Assembly (NCBI GenBank): GCA_013289175.1 | Contig: JABDAN010000024.1 | Location: 1 to 37,897, forward strand | Source: Bacteroidota bacterium | GTDB taxonomy: Bacteria > Bacteroidota > Bacteroidia > Chitinophagales > Chitinophagaceae | DNA: 37,897 nucleotides | Reading direction: 5' to 3' | Notes under the pieces: generated by a model | Seen by the model: the letters and a program-made list of their open reading frames with translations, nothing else | Databases searched by the model: none | What the model was told of the DNA's origin: nothing | Part shown: one piece after another, positions 32,423 to 37,897 of the stretch | Numbering within the stretch: the stretch's first letter is position 1 | Layout: each line of letters opens with the position of its first letter | Made by a program: the position numbers and the translations under genes

Positions 32423-35400
32423 TTATCTGATCAAACTGATGGTTCCTTTTCGTTTCACGGTTACGTTGTTATAAAAAGTTACTTCTGCCAGGTAAACATA
32501 TACGCCCACCATCTGCGGACGACCATTCCAGGTTCCGTCCCATCCAATGGATGCGTTCTGCGATTCGAATATCAATTCACCCCACTGATTATATACCCGA
32601 AGGATTACATTTTTCACGGACGATCCATAGACTTTGAAAATGTCGTTGTTGCCGTCATTGTTGGGTGAGAAGGAATTGGGTATAAAGAGATCCTTCATAT
32701 TTGGATCCACCGTAACAAACAGGGTAGCCGTATCCAGACATCCGTTGGTCGACTGCGCAATCACGGTAAAGGATTTGGAAGTATCCTTCACGATGATGTT
32801 TTGCGTAGTAGCGGTTTGATCAGCAAAGAAAATATCCGGAGACCAGCTCAATACATTGTATGGAATATTTCCAGTGGTAATCAGGCTCGTATTGGTTCCG
32901 GCCAGTACGGGATCGGGATTGGCCGTCAGTGTCAGCTGGAATGGAATCACTGCGACGCTTACAACTGCCGTGTCCATACAACCACTGGCATTGGTGGCTA
33001 CTGCCAGATAATCGGTGCTGTCCAGCGGTGTGGCGGTCACCACATTTCCGGTACCAAGGCCCGGCCAGTCTATCGTGTTGCCTGCCGATACGGCGGTGAG
33101 GGTAATGGTTGTTCCCTTACAAATATTGTTGGCTGAAGTAGAGGCCGTGACAACCGGTTTCGGATTGATGGTAACAACCACCGGTTGAACATTGGAAGAA
33201 CAACCCGTGCTCAGGTCAACGCCGCGTATGAAATAATTTCCTGCAACGGCCACCGTATTCGGATTGACCAATGGAATGGTGCCCGCGTTATCCTGATAAT
33301 AGTTATAAGTAAGTCCCGGCTGACTTCCTGCCGTAACTGCTGGAGTGGTCAGGTCGACCGTCAATGGCGAGCAGACTGCTGGGGGATTGTTCAGAACAAG
33401 TGATGGATTTTTGACCACTATGGTGGTGGAAACACTGTTGCTGCAGGTACCACTCGAGAAATTGTAGGTAACCAGGTAGCTTCCTTCTGCACTCGTGCCC
33501 AGGTTGATGTCTCCCGTAGCCGGATTGAGTGACAATCCCGCAGTCGAACTGTAGGTACCGCCGCCTACTCCGGTCAGGGTGACAATCGCTGTACCATTGG
33601 TACAATAAGGCGAGCCAGTGTAGTTGATGGTTGCCACGGGCAGTGCGTTAATCGTGATGGATGTGGTGGTCGTGTTGGTACAACTTCCATTTCCAAAACT
33701 ATAGTTCACCAGATAGGTATTGGGTGTACTGGTCGACAGATTCACCGATCCCGTTAAGGCATCGATGACCAGGCCGGCTGTAGAACTGTAAGTTCCACCA
33801 TTTTGTCCGGCCTGTGTTACGGTTGCGGTGCCTACGGCGCAATAAGGGCTTCCGGCATAGGTAATGGTAGCCGTTGGCAATGCATTGATGGTGATCGATG
33901 TCGTCACCGTATTGCTACAGGTTCCGTTGCTAAAAATATAAGTGATGGTGTAAGTCCCCGCGGCACTGGCGCCCAGGTTGATATCACCGGTCGCCCCATT
34001 GATGGATACGCCTGCCGGTGCCGTATAGGTCCCGCCCGCCTGACCTGTCTGGGTTACGGTAGCCGTCCCTGTTAGACAATAAGGAGATCCACCGTAGGCG
34101 ATCGTAGCTGTTGGCAAAGCACTGATGGTAACCGATGTCGTAGTGGTATTGCTGCAGGTTCCGTTTGAGAAGTTGTAGGTAATCGTATAAGTTCCTGCCG
34201 TACTGTTTGTCAGATCGATGGCACCGGATGCCGCGTTGATCGTAACTCCCGCCGGCGCTGAGTAGGTTCCGCCCGCTTGTCCGATTTGGGTTACGGTTGC
34301 CGTTCCCGTAGCACAATAGGGACTTCCTGAGTAACTGATCGTTGCGGTTGGCAATGCATTGATGGTGATGGAAGTTGTTGCCGTATTGCTGCAAGTGCCG
34401 TTGGTGAAGGCATAGCTGATGGTATAGGTTCCCGGCGTACTGGTTACCAGATTGATGTCACCGGTGGCGGCATTGATCACTACGCCTGCGGGCGCCGAAT
34501 ACGTTCCACCGGTCTGGCCGGTTTGCGTAATGGTGGCTGTTCCGATCGCACAGTAAGGCACGGCGGTGTAAGCAATGGTCGCTACCGGCAATGCTAAGAT
34601 GGTAATCGAAGTGGTGGTGGTATTGCTGCAAGTTCCATTGGTGAAACTGTAGGTAATCGTGTAGGTACCCGGTGTGCTGGCAGCCAGATTGATGTCTCCG
34701 GTTGCAGGCGTAATCGTTACACCGGCGGGCGCTGAATAGGTTCCACCGGCCTGTCCGGTTTGTGTAACGGTAGCGGTGCCCGTTGCACAGTAAGGGCTTC
34801 CTGCGTAAGCGATGGTCGCTGTAGGCAGGGCATTGATGGTAATCGATGTGGTGGTGGTATTGCTGCAGGTACCGTTGCCAAAAGCGTAGGTAACCGTATA
34901 TGTTCCGGGCGTGCTGGCAACCAAGTCAATATCTCCTGATGCGGCGTTGATCACGACTCCAGCCGGTGCAGAGTACGCTCCACCCGCTTGTCCGGTTTGC
35001 GTTACCGTAGCCGTGCCGGTTGCACAATATGGATTGGCTGTGTAGGCGATCGTTGCCACCGGCAGCGCGTTGATGGTGATGGATGTTGTCGTGGTATTGC
35101 TGCAAGTGCCATTGCTGAAGGTATAAGTAATCGTAAAGGTTCCTGCTGCACTGGTCGTAAGATTGATATCTCCGGTGGCCGCATTGATCACTACGCCGGC
35201 CGGCGCGGAATATACTCCGCCGACCGTTCCCGTCTGGGTTGCCGTAGCGGTTCCTGTCGCGCAGTAAGGTGATCCGCCGTAAGCAATCGTCGCTACAGGC
35301 AGCGCATTGATCGTGATGGAAGTGGTTGTTGTATTGCTGCAGGTACCGTTGGTAAATGCATAGGTCACGCTATAGGTTCCCGGTGTGCTGGCAACCAGAT

Positions 35401-37897
35401 CAATATCTCCTGATGCCCCGTTGATCACCACCCCAGCAGGGGCTGAGTAGGTTCCACCGGCCTGACCGGTTTGCGTTACGGTAGCTGTGCCTGTTGCGCA
35501 ATAAGGACTGGCTGTATAAGCAATCGTTGCCGTTGGCAGCGCATTGATCGCAACGGATGTCGTCGCGGTATTGCTGCAAGTGCCGTTGCTGAATGTGTAG
35601 GTGATCGTATAGGTACCCGCTGTACTGGTCGAAAGATTGATATCTCCGGTAGCGGCGTTGATCACAACACCGGCCGGCGCGGAATATACGCCGCCTGTAG
35701 TTCCCGTCTGGGTTGCCGTAGCGGTTCCTGTCGCGCAGTAAGGTGATCCGCCGTAAGCAATCGTCGCTAGAGGCAGCGCATTGATCTTGATGGAGGTGGT
35801 TGTCGAATTCGTACAGACGCCGTTGCCGAACACATAGGTAATGGTATAGGTTCCAGGCGTGCTGGTAGCAAGATCAATATCTCCTGTTGCTGGTGTAATG
35901 GAGACTCCAACCGGTGCCGAGTAAGTTCCACCCGCTTGTCCGGTTTGAGTGGCGGTTGCAATACCTGTTGCGCAATACGGTGACCCGCCGTAAGCAATCG
36001 TCGCTGTCGGAAGCGCATTGATCGTTATGGAGGTGGTTGTTGTATTGCTGCAGGTTCCATTGCTGAATGAATAGGTGATCGTATAAGTTCCCGGTGTACT
36101 GGCCACGGGGTCAATGGTACCATTGGCCGCATTGATCACTACGCCAGCCGGCGCTGAGTAAGTTCCGCCAGCCTGACCGGTTTGTGTTACGGTCGCTGTA
36201 CCGGTCGCACAATAAGGGCTTCCCACATAGGCGATCGTAGCTACCGGCAATGCATTGATCGTGATGGAGGTGGTGGTCGTATTGTTACATATGCCGTTGC
36301 TGAATGTATAGGTGACCGTATAGGTACCGGGTGTGCTAACGCCCAGGTTGATGTCACCAGTTCCTGCATTGATGCTTACGCCCGCTGGTGCACTATAGCT
36401 GCCTCCTGCCTGTCCGGTCTGGGTGACCGTCGCCGTTCCGGTTGCGCAATATGGTGAACCGCCGTAGGCTATCGTTGCCAATGGCAATGCATTGATGGTG
36501 ATCGATGCGGTCGTCGTATTGGCGCAGGTTCCATTGCTAAAGGAATATGTAATGGTGTATGTACCTGGTGTGCTGGTTGCTAAATTAATAGCGCCGGTAG
36601 CAGCGGTTATGGATACGCCCGCAGGAGCTGAATAGGTTCCACCCCCCTGTCCGGTTTGTGTTACTGTCGCCGTGCCCGTTGCGCAATAGGGGCTCGCAGA
36701 ATAAGCAATGGTTGCAACCGGCAGCGCATTGATGGTAATGGATGTGGTGGTGGTATTGCTACAGGTGCCGTTGCTGAACGTATAAGTGATCGTGTATGTA
36801 CCCGCTGTGCTGGTGGCCAGATTGATGTCCCCGGTAGCAGCCGTAATGGAAACGCCAGCGGGTGCTGTGTAGGTTCCACCTGCCTGACCGGTTTGAGTTA
36901 CGGTCGCTGTACCTGTCGCGCAATAAGGTGAACCGCTGTAAGCGATCGTTGCAACAGGCAATGCACTGATGGTAATGGATGTGGTGGTGGTGTTGTTACA
37001 AGTACCATTGCCGAAAGCGTAAGTAACCGTATAAGTTCCCGGTGTGCTGGTCGCCAGATTAATATCTCCTGTTGCGGCATTGATGACCAAACCAGCCGGA
37101 GCGGAATAAGTTCCTCCTGCTTGTCCGGTTTGCGTGACCGTTGCCGTGCCCGTTGCGCAATAGGGCGAACCACCGTAGGCAATGGTTGCAACCGGCAGTG
37201 CATTGATGGTAATCGATGCCGTCGTTGTGTTGGCGCAGGTCCCATTGCTAAATGAATAAGTTACGGTGTAGGTACCCGGCGTACTGGTGGCTAGATTGAT
37301 GACTCCGGTGGCAGCCGTAATAGAAACACCCGCTGGTGCAGCATAAGTTCCTCCTGCCTGTCCGGTTTGTGTAACCGTTGCATTTCCTGTTGCGCAATAC
37401 GGTGAACCCGCGTAAGCAATCGTGGCCGTCGGCAATGCACTGATGGTAATGGATGTCGTCGTCGTATTGCTACATCCTCCACTGGTGAAACCATAAGTAA
37501 TCGTATAGGTTCCAGGTGTGCTGGTCGCCAGATTTATATCTCCCGTTGCGGCCGTAATAGAGACTCCTGCTGGCGCTGAGTAAGTACCGCCGGATGTGCC
37601 CGTTTGCGTCACAGTCGCTGTTCCGGATGCGCAGTAAGGACTTCCGGTGTAGGCAATCGTTGCTACCGGCAATGCATTGATGGTGATGGATGTCGTCGTC
37701 GTATTGTTGCAAGTACCGTTACCGAAAGCATAGGTAACCGTATAAGTTCCGGGCGTGCTCGTGGCAAGATTGATGACTCCGGTGGCAGCCGTGATAGAAA
37801 CCCCGGCCGGTGCAGTATAGGTTCCACCTGCCTGGCCGGTTTGGGTAACCGTCGCTGTACCGGTGGCGCAATACGGAGATCCTGTGTAAGCAATCGT
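32423..37897 (-). CDS. Giant tandem-repeat T9SS surface protein (5' end outside window)
   Basis: The coding frame stays open to the window edge; an apparent start at 37672 is a TTG inside a repeat, so the gene is incomplete. The 1824 visible residues are: 19 tandem 79-residue repeats (about 1-1501), each with a Cys in PYC and a Cys in GTC that may pair, and conserved TVTQTGQAGGTYSAPAG and STPGTYTVTY segments; two or three Ig-like/PKD-like domains (about 1502-1730); and a C-terminal type B sorting domain (starting LFIPNSFSPNNDGNNDIF, ending KRKGTISLIR). Such domains send proteins through the type IX secretion system to the cell surface. The protein is probably an adhesin or gliding-type filament. 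The downstream PorP/SprF and PorE-like genes are its likely partners. Confidence 0.92.
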   Translation of the reverse strand, partial: TIAYTGSPYCATGTATVTQTGQAGGTYTAPAGVSITAATGVINLATSTPGTYTVTYAFGNGTCNNTTTTSITINALPVATIAYTGSPYCASGTATVTQTGTSGGTYSAPAGVSITAATGDINLATSTPGTYTITYGFTSGGCSNTTTTSITISALPTATIAYAGSPYCATGNATVTQTGQAGGTYAAPAGVSITAATGVINLATSTPGTYTVTYSFSNGTCANTTTASITINALPVATIAYGGSPYCATGTATVTQTGQAGGTYSAPAGLVINAATGDINLATSTPGTYTVTYAFGNGTCNNTTTTSITISALPVATIAYSGSPYCATGTATVTQTGQAGGTYTAPAGVSITAATGDINLATSTAGTYTITYTFSNGTCSNTTTTSITINALPVATIAYSASPYCATGTATVTQTGQGGGTYSAPAGVSITAATGAINLATSTPGTYTITYSFSNGTCANTTTASITINALPLATIAYGGSPYCATGTATVTQTGQAGGSYSAPAGVSINAGTGDINLGVSTPGTYTVTYTFSNGICNNTTTTSITINALPVATIAYVGSPYCATGTATVTQTGQAGGTYSAPAGVVINAANGTIDPVASTPGTYTITYSFSNGTCSNTTTTSITINALPTATIAYGGSPYCATGIATATQTGQAGGTYSAPVGVSITPATGDIDLATSTPGTYTITYVFGNGVCTNSTTTSIKINALPLATIAYGGSPYCATGTATATQTGTTGGVYSAPAGVVINAATGDINLSTSTAGTYTITYTFSNGTCSNTATTSVAINALPTATIAYTASPYCATGTATVTQTGQAGGTYSAPAGVVINGASGDIDLVASTPGTYSVTYAFTNGTCSNTTTTSITINALPVATIAYGGSPYCATGTATATQTGTVGGVYSAPAGVVINAATGDINLTTSAAGTFTITYTFSNGTCSNTTTTSITINALPVATIAYTANPYCATGTATVTQTGQAGGAYSAPAGVVINAASGDIDLVASTPGTYTVTYAFGNGTCSNTTTTSITINALPTATIAYAGSPYCATGTATVTQTGQAGGTYSAPAGVTITPATGDINLAASTPGTYTITYSFTNGTCSNTTTTSITILALPVATIAYTAVPYCAIGTATITQTGQTGGTYSAPAGVVINAATGDINLVTSTPGTYTISYAFTNGTCSNTATTSITINALPTATISYSGSPYCATGTATVTQIGQAGGTYSAPAGVTINAASGAIDLTNSTAGTYTITYNFSNGTCSNTTTTSVTISALPTATIAYGGSPYCLTGTATVTQTGQAGGTYTAPAGVSINGATGDINLGASAAGTYTITYIFSNGTCSNTVTTSITINALPTATITYAGSPYCAVGTATVTQAGQNGGTYSSTAGLVIDALTGSVNLSTSTPNTYLVNYSFGNGSCTNTTTTSITINALPVATINYTGSPYCTNGTAIVTLTGVGGGTYSSTAGLSLNPATGDINLGTSAEGSYLVTYNFSSGTCSNSVSTTIVVKNPSLVLNNPPAVCSPLTVDLTTPAVTAGSQPGLTYNYYQDNAGTIPLVNPNTVAVAGNYFIRGVDLSTGCSSNVQPVVVTINPKPVVTASTSANNICKGTTITLTAVSAGNTIDWPGLGTGNVVTATPLDSTDYLAVATNASGCMDTAVVSVAVIPFQLTLTANPDPVLAGTNTSLITTGNIPYNVLSWSPDIFFADQTATTQNIIVKDTSKSFTVIAQSTNGCLDTATLFVTVDPNMKDLFIPNSFSPNNDGNNDIFKVYGSSVKNVILRVYNQWGELIFESQNASIGWDGTWNGRPQMVGVYVYLAEVTFYNNVTVKRKGTISLIR
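33395..37897 (-). repeat. 19 tandem 237-base coding repeats
   Basis: A perfect 79-codon period without indels across 19 units (the first lies at the window edge). Most units differ at many third-codon positions while the protein stays constant. Units 10-11 (35291-35764) and 12-13 (34817-35290) are a recent two-unit duplication: a 70-base run at 35226-35295 is identical to 35700-35769. Confidence 0.93.

Noticed and set aside
33803-36931. Several plus-strand frames of about 91 codons over the repeat array
   Set aside because: They recur at repeat spacing and are the antisense reading of the 237-base repeat, with Cys/Arg-rich non-protein-like composition.
37670-37672. Apparent start codon of the giant repeat protein
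   Set aside because: It is a TTG Leu codon inside the repeat. The same frame encodes another full repeat up to the window edge, so the gene continues upstream.
33395-37897. Regular tandem repeats as a possible CRISPR array
   Set aside because: The unit is 237 bases, in frame throughout, and codes for a conserved 79-residue domain with no spacers.

Overview
The window looks like a chromosomal segment of a Bacteroidota bacterium, most likely in or near the Chitinophagaceae. The grounds are a type IX secretion (T9SS) substrate with a type B C-terminal sorting domain next to PorP/SprF- and PorE-like genes, the CBS / nadK / uppS / bamA / two OmpH / murI envelope cluster in the order usual for this phylum, DUF6089- and DUF6252-like proteins, and promoters of the TAnnTTTG type. 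No rRNA, tRNA, CRISPR array, insertion sequence or phage gene was seen.

Left part (1-4000): an AT-richer accessory stretch, all on the minus strand. It holds a small GhoS-like protein behind two tiny membrane proteins, an exported antibiotic-biosynthesis-monooxygenase-domain protein, a lipoprotein, an exported YdjC/ChbG-type deacetylase and an RDD membrane protein.

4000-15000, plus strand: short metabolic operons. An amidohydrolase-2 protein with altered active-site residues, an exported GH65-like glycosidase and an exported unknown protein end at a terminator. An outer-membrane barrel and a vanadium-haloperoxidase/PAP2 lipoprotein end at another. Then come a duplicated DoxX-like membrane protein, an exported GH37 trehalase, tadA, an Fe/Mn superoxide dismutase with a well-matched -7 box, and a lipoprotein.

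14934-28209, minus strand: housekeeping and envelope genes. rpmH-rnpA-yidD has a good promoter and a terminator-like hairpin between rpmH and rnpA. The envelope block, in order of transcription, is cvpA, an alpha/beta hydrolase, a CBS protein, an extra single-POTRA Omp85-like protein, nadK, a DUF6089 barrel, uppS, bamA, two OmpH/Skp chaperones, murI and a DUF6252-like lipoprotein. It couples undecaprenyl-phosphate and D-glutamate supply for peptidoglycan with outer-membrane protein assembly. Terminators after DUF6089 and after the second ompH divide it.

28210-29306 is mostly non-coding with one small membrane protein. 29307-37897 (minus strand) is a T9SS surface-adhesin module: a giant protein of at least 19 tandem 79-residue repeats (5' end outside the window) followed by PorP/SprF and a PorE-like OmpA protein, closed by a terminator. 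The most unusual items are the repeat array with its recent two-unit duplication, the possible type V-like toxin-antitoxin arrangement at the left end, and the operon pairing a GH65-like enzyme with an active-site-altered lactonase homologue.
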